Shown here in pieces: positions 19,270 to 27,904 of a stretch of DNA of 64,000 bases (within the stretch, counting starts at the first letter, position 1; the number at the start of each line of letters is the position of its first letter). The position numbers were made by a program, and so were the translations under genes. Source of the stretch: FEB-22 sp003105195 (GTDB lineage Bacteria; Pseudomonadota; Alphaproteobacteria; Rhizobiales; Xanthobacteraceae); contig JAOSKV010000046.1 of NCBI GenBank assembly GCA_027493405.1, positions 69,066 through 133,065 on the forward strand, given 5' to 3'. The notes beneath the pieces were generated by a model that saw only the letters and a list, made by a program, of their open reading frames with translations, was not told where the DNA came from and did no database searches.

Positions 19270-20241
19270 TCACACCCGCCCGCCGAGGCGCAGGCCCGTG
19301 GCGGGGCGCTCGGCCAGCACCTCGCGGCGGAAGCGGAACAGGGCTGCCGGCCGCCCGCCGGTCTCGGTCGAGGTCTCGCCGGTCGGCTCCACCAGCGCGG
19401 CGGTCTCGACCAGGCGGCGGAAGTTCTGCTTGTGCAGGTGCCGGCCCGAGATCGCCTCCACGGTGCGCTGCAGCTGCGTCAGGGTGAACTCCGCCGGCAT
19501 CAGCTCGAACACCACCGGACGGTACTTGAGCTTGCCGCGCAGCCGCGCAATGGCGGTCGCCAGGATGCGCCGATGGTCGAAGCGCATGGGCACGCCGAGC
19601 TCCGGCAGCGTGCCGCGCGCAAGCGCGGCCTTGCGTCCGTCGCGGCGCGCCTCCTCGATCAGTCCGGCCTCGTAGACCAGCTCGTAGCGGTCGAGCACCT
19701 TCTCCTCGTCCCACGGGCTGCCGCCGGCGCCGAAGGTGAGGCGCAGCCGGTCGCGCCGGCGCATGGGGCGGCCGGGCTCGATCTCCTCGGCCTCGCCCGC
19801 CCATGCCTCGAGCAGCGGCAGGATGGTGTCGAGAGACAGGGGCCGCGCCTCGCGCCAGTCCTCCCAGGGGAAGAAGCGATACCAGGGCTCGAAGCGCGCA
19901 TGCGCCGCCATCAGCGCGGGTGCGCTCTCGGGCATGCGCGTGAGCGCCAGATAGCCGACCGAGACCACATGCGCGCCGACGTCGCCTGGCCGCGCGTGGC
20001 GGCCGCGGTCGCCGAAGGTGTAGAGCTGCTCCACATAGCCGACGCTGAGGCCGGTCTGCGCCGCCACCCACTCGCGCAGGCCCCGCTCGAGGGTGCCGTG
20101 CGCGACGGGATCGAACGGCCCGGTCGGCAGGCCGAGCGTGCCCTGGCCGGCCTCGCCCGCCACCAGGATCGCGGGCTCGTCGGCCTCGACCGCGACGATC
20201 GCCGCCGTGAGACCGATCTCGATCGGCGTCAGCGGCGCCAT
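19270..20241 (-). CDS. nadQ: NAD biosynthesis regulator NadQ (Nudix-like plus winged helix)
   Basis: A transcription factor with an N-terminal Nudix-like ligand domain (AAIVAVEADEPAIL to about residue 160; the catalytic Nudix box is degenerate, so it likely senses rather than hydrolyses) and a C-terminal winged helix (residues about 225-300: FELMPAEFTLTQLQRTVEAI, HKQNFRRLVE). The layout matches NrtR-like COG4111 proteins of alphaproteobacteria, assigned by comparative genomics to repression of de novo NAD genes. 323 residues, intact. Last gene of a minus-strand trio, 4 bases after the phosphatase-like gene. Its likely target, a 21-bp palindrome before nadA, is at 9716-9736. Confidence 0.87.
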   Translation of the reverse strand: MAPLTPIEIGLTAAIVAVEADEPAILVAGEAGQGTLGLPTGPFDPVAHGTLERGLREWVAAQTGLSVGYVEQLYTFGDRGRHARPGDVGAHVVSVGYLALTRMPESAPALMAAHARFEPWYRFFPWEDWREARPLSLDTILPLLEAWAGEAEEIEPGRPMRRRDRLRLTFGAGGSPWDEEKVLDRYELVYEAGLIEEARRDGRKAALARGTLPELGVPMRFDHRRILATAIARLRGKLKYRPVVFELMPAEFTLTQLQRTVEAISGRHLHKQNFRRLVETAALVEPTGETSTETGGRPAALFRFRREVLAERPATGLRLGGRV

Positions 20242-20245
20242 CTGG

Positions 20246-20752
20246 TCACTCGAGCGCGAGCCGGAACGGGTCGGCCGGATAGACCGGCAAGCCCTGGCCG
20301 ATCGCGGCGATCGCCGCGACCATGCGGCCCTTGCGCCCGAGCATGCGGTCGGCGTGGGCGACGATCAGCGGATTGGGTGAGGCGGTCGGCGAGGCCGCCC
20401 GGATCGCCTCGGCGATACGCCGCTCCTCGCGCTGCGGGTTGAGCACGCAGGCGGCGACGAACGCGCCCGCCGTCGAGCGGCTGATGCCCGCATAGCAGTG
20501 CACCACCAGCGGCGCGCCGCGGTCCCACGCGCCGATGAAGCGGATGAGGTCCGCGACATGCGCTTCGGCCGGCGCCACATAGCCGTCGAGCGGCTGGGCG
20601 ATGTCGTCCATGTCGAGCATGAGATGGTTCTCGGGCGCGATGCGCTCGGGCCGCGAGACCAGCGAGATGTCCTTGATCAGCGTGACGACGTGGGAGGCGC
20701 CGGTCTCCGCGACCGTCTCGTGCAGCCGTGCCAGCGAGCAGACGTGGATCAT
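20246..20752 (-). CDS. Protein tyrosine phosphatase-like protein
   Basis: 168 residues with a Cys-based phosphatase signature, HCYAGISRST, near residue 85-94 (HCx5R[S/T]), preceded by an acidic loop DMDDIAQP that may supply the general acid. It resembles the small predicted tyrosine phosphatases of COG5350. Substrate unknown. It is 22 bases after the HD gene and 4 bases before nadQ, so the three are very likely one transcript, hinting at a role in nucleotide or cofactor homeostasis. Confidence 0.82.
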   Translation of the reverse strand: MIHVCSLARLHETVAETGASHVVTLIKDISLVSRPERIAPENHLMLDMDDIAQPLDGYVAPAEAHVADLIRFIGAWDRGAPLVVHCYAGISRSTAGAFVAACVLNPQREERRIAEAIRAASPTASPNPLIVAHADRMLGRKGRMVAAIAAIGQGLPVYPADPFRLALE

Positions 20753-20774
20753 GCGAGCTTCCGGATGGGATCGA

Positions 20775-21405
20775 TCATTCGGGGGCGACCTCCGCGAAGC
20801 GCGCGAGGTAGCGCGCCTCGGCTTCGGTCACGGGCCAGGGATGGAGATAGTTGCGCTCGAGCGCCGGCGGAAGGGCGACCGGCACGCCGAAGAACCGCTT
20901 CGCCTCCGCATGGCTGAAGCCCGCGAGCCGGGTGGCCTCGAGGTAGGCCGCGTGCTGGTCGGCCGACTTGACGATCCGCGTCAGCCCGGACGGAAGCTCG
21001 GCCGGCAGGCCGAAGCGCAGGCGGATCGCGGCGAGCAGCCGCGCCTCGACCGCCTTGTAGGCGTCGCCGATCACGGCCTTGAAGGGGGAGATCATGTCGC
21101 CGATCACGTATTCGGCGGCGTCGTGCAGCAGGATGGCGAGGCGCGCGCGCCGGTCGAGGGCGGGCGTCCGCCGCCGCGCGATCGCCTCCACCAGGAGGGT
21201 GTGCTGGGCGACCGAGAAGATGTGCGGGCCCGTGGTCTGCCCGTTCCAGCGCGCCACGCGCGCGAGCCCGTGGGCGATATCCTCGATCTCCACGTCGAGC
21301 GGCGAGGGGTCGAGCAGGTCGAGCCGCCGCCCCGACAGCATGCGTTGCCAGGCGCGCGCGCTGCGGGTGTCGGCACGCTGACGCGCTGTCGGGCTGAGGG
21401 CTCAT
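20775..21405 (-). CDS. HD domain phosphohydrolase, probable frameshift near N-terminus
   Basis: YfbR/COG1896-like HD-superfamily hydrolase. Metal ligands are visible as H in HIFSVAQH, HD in LLHDAAEYVIGD and D in KSADQ. Relatives act on nucleoside monophosphates. The conserved AWQRMLSGRRLDLLDPSPLD runs upstream of the internal ATG at 21341, so the true start is more likely ATG 21405 (MSPQP), one frame off; a one-base change between about 21365 and 21395 is needed. Without it, a 188-residue form starts at 21341. First gene of the HD, phosphatase, nadQ trio. Confidence 0.82.
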
Positions 21406-21726
21406 TGCCGTCCCGGCATCATCGTCTCGGTGCCACGCCGGCGTCACCGCGGCCCGCGCGCGCTTCGCCCGGCCGAGATGACGTGAGAGCAGGATCCATG
21501 GGGCCGCCCTAGCACGAACGGGTCTGCCCGTCACGCTCGCGCGGTGCCCGATGCGCCGCCGCGAGGCCGCGGCCGCGGTTGGGAGCAGGGCGAGGAAACC
21601 GGGCGAGGCGGCGCGGGACAAGACGGTCTCGGCCAAACGTTGGGAACCGGTTTGCGGCGCGCCCGGCGCGTCGTCGCGGGCAGGGCAGCTCCGTTCGGCG
21701 TCGGAGTCGGCGCGCGCGTGTCTTTC
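21406..21726. other. Divergent spacer without gene
   Basis: About 320 bases between the leftward HD operon and the rightward SDR operon. I see no convincing coding frame or RNA gene; the right-hand end grades into the promoter at 21727-21767. Confidence 0.5.
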
Positions 21727-21767
21727 ATACGAAAACATTGACAGCGATACGAGAACTTCGGGATAAC
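21727..21767 (+). promoter_or_regulatory. Putative promoter with direct-repeat operator before the SDR operon
   Basis: TTGACA at 21738-21743 and GGATAAC at 21761-21767 are spaced 17-18 bases, a good sigma-70-type match. Two direct repeats, ATACGAAAAC (from 21727) and ATACGAGAAC (from 21747), start 20 bases apart and bracket the -35 box. The spacing of about two helix turns suits a dimeric regulator; the IclR gene facing the operon is the obvious candidate. Confidence 0.55.
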
Positions 21768-21793
21768 GGCCGCGGACCAAAGGACGATCACCG

Positions 21794-22636
21794 ATGCGCA
21801 TCGGTCCTGGTGACGACGATCCCGGCTTCTTCGCGCCCGACGTGTCGGTCGCCGGCCGCGCCGCGATCGTCACCGGTGCCTCGCGTGGCATCGGTCGCGC
21901 GATCGCGGGCGAGCTCGCGCGGCAGGGCTGCGACGTCGTCGTCAACTTCCGCAGCGACCGCGACGCGGCCGAGGAGGTGCGCGCCGAGGTGGAGGCGGCG
22001 GGAGCCCGAGCCGTCCTGGTGCGGACCGATATCGGCGATCTCGATCAGCATCAGCGCCTGATCGATGCCGCCGAGCAGGCCTTCGGCCGGCTCGACATCC
22101 TCGTCAACAATGCCGCGCAGGTCACCGTGGCCGACGTGCTGGCGGAGGCGCCGGAGGGCTTCGACGCGGTCCTGCACACCAACCTGCGTGCGCCGCACTT
22201 CCTCACCCAGCGCGTCGCCAACCACCTGATCGCGCGCGGCCGGCCCGGCGCCATCGTCTACATGCTCTCGATCAACGCGACGCTCGCCTCCGACAACCGG
22301 CCGTCCTACTGCGTCTCCAAGGCGGCGCTGGCGATGAGCATGCGCCTGTTCGCGGGCCGCCTCGCCGAGCACGGCATCAAGGTCAACGGTGTCGAGGTCG
22401 CCATCACCGCCACCGATTTCGTCCGCGTTCGCATTCCGGATTACCTCGACGCCGCCCGCAAGGGCTACATCCTGATGCCGCGGCCGGCGACGCCGCGCGA
22501 CATCGCGCTCGCCGCAGTGTCGGCGATCAAGCTGTTCGACACCGGCGCCATGATCCCGGCGTCCGGCGGCATCATGCTGCCGTTGCTCAATCTGCGGCAG
22601 ATGACCGAGCTCGACAGCAGGAAAGCGCAGCCCTGA
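21794..22636 (+). CDS. Short-chain dehydrogenase/reductase
   Basis: Classical SDR of 280 residues. NAD(P)-binding TGASRGIGRAIAGEL near residue 28, NNAAQ, the catalytic serine in MLSINAT and YCVSKAA (Tyr-x3-Lys). It resembles 3-oxoacyl-ACP reductase-like enzymes, but the C-terminus is longer and the substrate is unknown. It starts at ATG 21794 and is followed 19 bases later by the NicX-like gene, so both likely act on one compound. Confidence 0.88.
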   Translation: MRIGPGDDDPGFFAPDVSVAGRAAIVTGASRGIGRAIAGELARQGCDVVVNFRSDRDAAEEVRAEVEAAGARAVLVRTDIGDLDQHQRLIDAAEQAFGRLDILVNNAAQVTVADVLAEAPEGFDAVLHTNLRAPHFLTQRVANHLIARGRPGAIVYMLSINATLASDNRPSYCVSKAALAMSMRLFAGRLAEHGIKVNGVEVAITATDFVRVRIPDYLDAARKGYILMPRPATPRDIALAAVSAIKLFDTGAMIPASGGIMLPLLNLRQMTELDSRKAQP

Positions 22637-22655
22637 CCGTCCCGGAGACACTGCC

Positions 22656-23668
22656 ATGACCTGGCCGATCGAGCATTTCCACTATGTTCCGGCACCCTCC
22701 AGCATCATCGAGATGATGCCCGGCGCGATGAAGATCATGACGCAATGCGCGGCGGTGCAGCCCGGCGAGAACGTCGTGATCGCCTGCGACACCAACAAGC
22801 TGCGCCTTGCCGAGGTGCTGGCGGCGGCCGCCTATGCGGTCGGCGGCATGCCGACCATCGTCATGTTCCCGCCGACCGGCGCGCACGGGGCGCAAGTGCC
22901 GAAGCCGGTGGTCGGCGCCTGCGCGCGCAGCGACGTATTTTTCCTGCCGACGAGCTGGTCGATGACGCATACCGATGCGCGCATCGAGGCGACCCGCAAC
23001 GGTGCGCGCGGCAGCACGATGTGCGAGGTGACCGAGGACTGTCTGTGCGCGGGCGGCATCCTCGGAGATTACGAGGAGGCCGACCGGCTCGGGCGCGCCA
23101 TCGGCGCCAAGCTCGCCAAGGCGGCGGCGATCCGGATGACGTCGTCCGGCGGCACCGATCTGCGTGCGTCGATCGCGAGCCGTCCGGTGCAATACGAGAC
23201 CGGAATCTTCCGCGCGCCCGGCAGCTTCGCGGCACTTCCCGACAGCGAGGTCAACATCTCGCCGGTCGAAGGATCGGCCGAGGGCGTGATCGTCGGCAAT
23301 GTCCGGCTCATGGGCCACGGCGTGATCCGCGGTAGGAGCCGGTCACCATCGAGGTGAAGGACGGCATGGTCGGCGCCATCCGCGGCGGCAAGGCGGCCGA
23401 CTATCTCGCGCGCACGCTCGACGCGTTCAAGGATCCGAGCGCACGCAACCTCGCCGAGTTCGCGGTCGGGCTCAATCCGATGAGCCGCGCCTATGCGACC
23501 AACCTCGAGGACCTCGGCAAGCTCGGTTTCGGCCATCATGGCATCGGCAGCAATTATGCGATCGGCGGCAACGTCAAGGCACCGTGCCACATCGACGTGA
23601 TCTATTCCGACGCCAGCCTCGAGGTCGACGGCGAGCTGGTGCTCGAGCGCGGCAGGCTCGTCCCCTGA
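22656..23668 (+). CDS. NicX/M29-like metalloprotein (dihydroxypyridine dioxygenase or aminopeptidase fold), one frameshift
   Basis: About 337 residues similar to the family that holds 2,5-dihydroxypyridine 5,6-dioxygenase (NicX) and the M29 leucyl aminopeptidases. The frame changes near 23330; the join reads through EPVTIEVKDGMVGAIRGG. Possible iron or zinc ligands are conserved in the second part: FGHHGIGSNYAIGGN and PCHIDVIYSD (a His-x-Asp pair). NicX opens the ring of nicotinate-derived dihydroxypyridine; whether this protein does so or is a peptidase cannot be settled here. Partner of the SDR upstream. Confidence 0.75.
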
Positions 23669-23678
23669 GCGTCCCGCG

Positions 23679-24422
23679 TCAGGCCGGGCGTCCGCGGCGC
23701 GGCAGCGCGCCCGCGAAGATGGCGTTGAGCCGCGCGCCGGCCGCCTTGATCGCGGGCTCCACCCGCCTGAGGTTGAATCGGCTCTCCGGCCCGACCACGG
23801 ACAGCGAGGCGATGCATCGCCCGTCGTGGTCGAACACCGGCACGGCGGCGACGCGGATGCCCTGTAGGGTCTTGCCGCCGCCCGCCAGCGAGAACTTCTC
23901 CTTGCGCACCTGGGCCAATGTCCGCTGCGATGCCAGCCGGATGCCGCGCTGCCGGAATTGGGCGATCACCTCCGGTGACGCGAACGCCGTCAGCACCCTG
24001 CCCGACGCGCTTTCGTGCACCGACAGCTCGGCACCGATGCGCAGGTCGGCGCGCAGCATGCCGCGCGCCTCCACCCGCTGCACCAGCACGACGCTGCAGT
24101 CCTCGATCACCGCGAGCGAGCTCGTCTCTCCGGTGCGGTCCATCAGATCCTGCAACACGGGCAGCACGCGTTCGCCGAGATTGGCCTGTTCGAGCGCGGC
24201 CCGGCCGACATGGGCCGCGTATAGCGTCAGCCGGTAGCTGCCGTCGGCGAGCTGCTCGACCCATTTCGCCGCTACGAGCGTGTGGACCCGCTGGTAGACG
24301 GTGGCACGCGTTCCGCCGACGGCGCGCGCGATCTCGATCAGGCGCATGCTGCCGCGCGAGCGCGCGAGCGCGTCGATGACCTTCAGCGTCTTCAGAGTCG
24401 AGGATAGCGGCCGCGTGCTCAT
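23679..24422 (-). CDS. IclR family transcriptional regulator
   Basis: 247-residue regulator with N-terminal winged helix (SSTLKTLKVIDALARS, VGGTRATVYQRVHTLVAAKWV) and a C-terminal effector-binding domain (HESASGRVLTAFAS, GIRVAAVPVFDHDGRCIASLSVVG). Start ATG 24422 (MSTRPL). It faces the SDR/NicX-like operon tail to tail with an 11-base gap, a usual arrangement for local regulators of small catabolic operons. The probable target is the promoter at 21727-21767. Confidence 0.9.
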   Translation of the reverse strand: MSTRPLSSTLKTLKVIDALARSRGSMRLIEIARAVGGTRATVYQRVHTLVAAKWVEQLADGSYRLTLYAAHVGRAALEQANLGERVLPVLQDLMDRTGETSSLAVIEDCSVVLVQRVEARGMLRADLRIGAELSVHESASGRVLTAFASPEVIAQFRQRGIRLASQRTLAQVRKEKFSLAGGGKTLQGIRVAAVPVFDHDGRCIASLSVVGPESRFNLRRVEPAIKAAGARLNAIFAGALPRRGRPA

Positions 24423-24579
24423 GGGACCGGCCTCCTGTAGCGCGAGAGGAATCCGATCGGCAACCCCCCGACTGCGACGCGTCCGACGCCTCGCCGCCGC
24501 TGCGGCACGACCCGAAATCCGCCCGCCGGCTCCACGCGGTGAGAGAATGCGGACGGGCACCGACGGGTCTGCCCGCCGC

Positions 24580-26212
24580 TCACGCGGCGTGCGGGCTTTC
24601 GGGCGGCCGGACGCCTCGGCGCGCCGCCCTCGCGAGGCCGCGGCCGACGGCCCAGAGCACGAGTGTGGCGGAGACCGAGAGGGCGAGGGGGATCAGGCCC
24701 TGGTACGGATCGAGCCGGATGGCCCACCCTTGGGGGCTGGAACGGCGCGTCGATCAGCTCGAAGCGCGCGCCGACCATGCCCTGGACGAGGCCGACTGCG
24801 GCCGCGGCCGCGGCGCTGTACCATGCGCGGCGGATCAGGAACGCCACCGTCAGGGCCGCGAGCGCGCGCACCCAGTCGAACAGCAGGCCGATGAACATGA
24901 AGACGACGAACTCGCCCGCCGTCGGCCAGTTGCGCGGTTGCCGGCCGGCGGTCTTCTCGTCGGCCGCGGCCGCCGCGCTGTTGCCGAGGGCGCGGTGGAT
25001 ACGGGCCCGCTCCTCGTAATAGTGGGCCGCGCGGGGCGCGCGCTCGATCGCCGCGTCGAGATCGGCGAGCGCGCGGATGCGGTCGCCGCGGGCCTCGTGC
25101 AGCTTGGCGCGCTCGACCAGGAAATGAACGGTCTTCGGGCTGAGCTCGATCGCCGCGTCGTAGTCGGCCAATGCCCGGGTGAGGTCGCCCATGTCGCGGT
25201 AGGCCTTGGCGCGGTCGACCAGATAGAAGGCGTTGTCGGGACGCGCCTCGAACCGGCGGGTCCAGGCGGCGATCGCCTCTTCCCTGCGGCCGAGCTCCGT
25301 CAGCAGCTCCGCCTGCTTGCGGTGGCCGACCTCCCAGGTCGGAAACAGCCGCGCCGCGGTCGCGAAGTCGGCGAGCGCAAGATCCTTCCGTCCGCTGTCC
25401 CGGTAGGCGGCGCCGCGGTTGATGTAGACGACCCGCATCTTGGGATCGAGCTCGGCGGCCCTGGTCAGGTCGGCGATGGCGCGGTCGTACTGCTCGAGCT
25501 GCGAGAGGGCGTCGCCGCGCATGTTGTACGCGTCGGCCGAATTCGGCTCGAGCCCAAGCGCCTCGGTCGCATCGGCGACGACCTCTTTCCAGCTCCTGCG
25601 CTTGTGGTGCAGCGAGGCGCGCTCGAGATAGTGCGCGGCGTCCCGCGGCGCGAGCCGGATGGCCTCGTCGAAATCGGCGAGCGCACGGTCGTCGTCGCCC
25701 TTGTAGCGGAGGGCGCGGGCGCGGAAATGGAGCAGTCCGGCATCCTGCGGGTTCATCGCGATCCCCGCCGTCAGGTCCGCGATCGCGCGATCGTAGTCCC
25801 CCAGGAAGAAGTGGCTGACGCCACGGCTCCCGATCGAGGCCGCGTTGCTCGGGTCGAGCTCGATCGCGCGCGTGAAGGCCGCAACCGCCTCGCGCGAATC
25901 GCCCAGCTCCTCGAGCACGATGCCGCGGGCATGATGGGCGCGGGCCGAATCCGGGTCGAGGGCGATGGCGCGATCGAGTTCGGCAAGCGCGCCGGCGGCG
26001 TCGTCGGTCCCGTAGAGCTGCTCGCCGCGGCGCAGATGGGCGATGGCGCGCTGCGCGGCCGGGAGCTGGCCGTCCTGGAGGACGCGGGCGCAGGCGTCGA
26101 GGATCTCGTCGCCCTGCGCGTTGCGGCAGGCCGTGAGGGCGTCGGTCTGCGCGTCGGCCGCGAGGGTGGACAGCACCATGGCGAAGGCGGCGAGCAGGAG
26201 GGCGCGGGCCAT
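24580..26212 (-). CDS. Exported TPR-repeat protein with C-terminal membrane helices, one frameshift
   Basis: Signal peptide (MARALLLAAFAMVLSTLAADA), then about ten tetratricopeptide repeats, seen as regularly spaced A-x-AD/YD-x-AI-L-P units such as ALAELDRAIALDPDSARAHH. After residue about 430 come hydrophobic segments (FVVFMFIGLLFDWV, ALTVAFLIRRAW). Near 24735, in a CCCC run, the frame changes; the corrected tail reads LIPLALSVSATLVLWAVG and stops at 24580. It was probably a periplasmic or membrane scaffold. The ATG at 26212 gives the signal peptide and is preferred to 26275. Confidence 0.82.
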
Positions 26213-26482
26213 GGGTGTCCCCGGGCGTGAACCTTGTTCCCGCGCTTTGGTCGGGCGCCGCGGCAAGAGGTTCATTCTCCCGAAAATTCGCAGCCTTCCG
26301 TCGGGCGGTGCTCAGGCGCGCCGTCCGCGCCCGTGCAGGCCGCAAGCTCGCTGGATCGGGCGCCGGTCGCGGTCAGGAGCAGGGCGCGGATCGCGAGCAG
26401 GGGAGCGCGGCGCATGACGGTCTCGGACGTGAACGCTGTTCCGAGCCTGTCGACCGCCTGCGCGGATCGGTTCACGACGGCG
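26213..26482. other. Spacer without recognised gene
   Basis: About 270 bases between the TPR gene start and the terminator of the response regulator. Open frames here are shadows; nothing RNA-like stands out. It must hold the TPR gene promoter, which I cannot place. Confidence 0.4.
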
Positions 26483-26513
26483 GCGCACCCGCCCCGGGGG
26501 AGGGCGGGTGCGC
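26483..26513 (-). terminator. Strong hairpin after the twin-receiver gene
   Basis: GCGCACCCGCCC and GGGCGGGTGCGC form a perfect 12-bp stem with a 7-base loop, 37 bases after the stop of the response regulator on the minus strand. No T tract follows, so it may act as a transcript-end stabiliser or as a Rho-assisted terminator. Confidence 0.55.
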
Positions 26514-26549
26514 GACGCGTCGCGGCAGGTGTCGGGGAGCCGGGGGCCG

Positions 26550-27383
26550 TTACATCGGCTTGCGCACGATCCGGCCCTGGGGATCCGCCTTTCCGCGCGT
26601 CGCGAGGCGGGCCGGACGCTTCGGCGTGAACATCGGAAGGTCGCCCGCGTTCAGGCGCGGGACCGGCAGGCCGTAGAGCTGGTGCAGGACCGCCTCGGCC
26701 TCGCCGATCGTGAACGGCTTGGAAAGCACGGCCGCGGTCCCCTCGAGGCCGCGTCCGCGCACATTGGCGATCACCACGACCTTGACGGCCGGATTGTGAG
26801 CCTTGAGCGCGGCGATCAATTCGTCGCGCTCCGGCAGGTCGCCGTCGAGGAACGCGACGTCGAAGAACTCGGTGTCGCACAGCTCCCTGGCGCTCTCGAA
26901 GTCGTGCGCCTGCTCGAGCAGCAGGCGGAACACGCTCTGCGCCAGCACCTTGCGGATCACCTGCCGGGTCGCGCGCGAGCCGTCGACGATCAGGCCGCGC
27001 ACCGGCGCCGCGATGTGGTTGTAGGTCCGGATGATCGACTGCACGGACGCGATCCGGAACGGCTTCACCAGGAACTCGTAGACCCGGAGCTGCCGCGCCA
27101 GCTCGAACAGCTCCTCGTCGGGCTGCCCGCTCATCAGCGTCATGAAGGTCTTCAGGCCCGCGCGCCGCGCGTTCCAGACCACCTCGATGCCCGACATCCC
27201 GGGCATGTAGTGGTCGATGAAGGCGAGCTGCACGTCGTTGCGGTTCAACTGCTCCATGCAGGCCTTGCCGTCGCTCGCCTCGATCAGCGTGACCGGCATG
27301 CGCGCGCGCGCCGCGACCTCGCGAAAGATCTGGTGGATCGCGGGCGTGTCGTCCGCGACCAGGATCCTGCATCCCGAATCCAT
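26550..27383 (-). CDS. Twin-receiver response regulator without output domain
   Basis: Two CheY-like receiver domains in tandem. Domain 1 (residues about 5-120) is canonical: acidic ADD, phospho-accepting Asp in AFIDHYMPGMSG, LMSG and LVKPF. Domain 2 (about 130-245) keeps AFLDGDLP and LSKPF, but the acidic pocket is reduced (IVDGS). A basic tail follows. No DNA-binding or enzymatic domain is present, so it probably works by protein contact in a phosphorelay. Start ATG 27383 has a strong AAGGAGG site. No histidine kinase is nearby. It is divergent from the metallopeptidase operon. Confidence 0.87.
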   Translation of the reverse strand: MDSGCRILVADDTPAIHQIFREVAARARMPVTLIEASDGKACMEQLNRNDVQLAFIDHYMPGMSGIEVVWNARRAGLKTFMTLMSGQPDEELFELARQLRVYEFLVKPFRIASVQSIIRTYNHIAAPVRGLIVDGSRATRQVIRKVLAQSVFRLLLEQAHDFESARELCDTEFFDVAFLDGDLPERDELIAALKAHNPAVKVVVIANVRGRGLEGTAAVLSKPFTIGEAEAVLHQLYGLPVPRLNAGDLPMFTPKRPARLATRGKADPQGRIVRKPM

Positions 27384-27904
27384 GTGTCCGCCTCCTTCAT
27401 GGGCAGCGCGCCGGGGCGCGGCTGCGTTCAGGTCCCCCACGGCAGGCAATCTGCGGCGCGCCGATTACGCTCGCGTTGTCGCGCGTGTGAAATCTGTTGG
27501 CGAAAACGAGTCAATTTGGCCCGGACCTGCGCCACAGGTGTTGCGCCGCTGCATCCGGCGTGCGGCATGCTCTTGGATTCTGTGGTCTGGTGATGCCTGT
27601 CCGCGCCCCAGCCGGTATGCGGCTGGGGCGTGTGCGCGCGCGCCGCGCGCCCGCGCGGGCTCTCAATTCCCGGTCAACGGAGCGAACTTTTTTTTCGCGG
27701 CGCGCCGTCGCGGGGCGAAAGTTCCGCGCAGGCCGCGTGGCGACGCCAGGCGACCGGATGGTCGTCGACCAAGACGTGTCGGAAGCGGAAAGCCGAAGCC
27801 GATCGGGCCGCCGAGCAACGGCACCCGTGAAGACTCGGCGGTTGTTGCCGGCCGTATCCCATGACACCATCCGGGTACCGGTTGTTGTGACTTTTTGAGG
27901 CCCC
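27384..27904. other. Divergent intergenic region, 521 bases
   Basis: Separates the leftward response regulator from the rightward metallopeptidase. I see no reliable coding frame. It holds a perfect hairpin at 27604-27630, a 12-bp palindrome GCCCGCGCGGGC at 27649-27660, a run of eight T at 27688-27695 and direct repeats of GGTTGTTG at 27840 and 27880 close to the metallopeptidase start. Promoters for both genes must lie here. Confidence 0.5.
27604..27630. other. Perfect hairpin in a divergent spacer
   Basis: CGCCCCAGCCG and CGGCTGGGGCG form an 11-bp stem with loop GTATG. Both flanking genes read away from it, so it is not an ordinary gene-end terminator; a leader attenuator of the metallopeptidase operon or a small RNA are alternatives. 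Confidence 0.5.

Noticed and set aside
20749..21945. Long minus-strand frame of 398 codons over the HD gene and SDR start
   Set aside because: It overlaps the SDR start antisense and has no family signature; the HD frame is the real one.
24580..26212. TPR gene running on to 24419 or beyond
   Set aside because: That frame is only a read-through after a frameshift near 24735; the corrected tail has a membrane helix and a stop at 24580.
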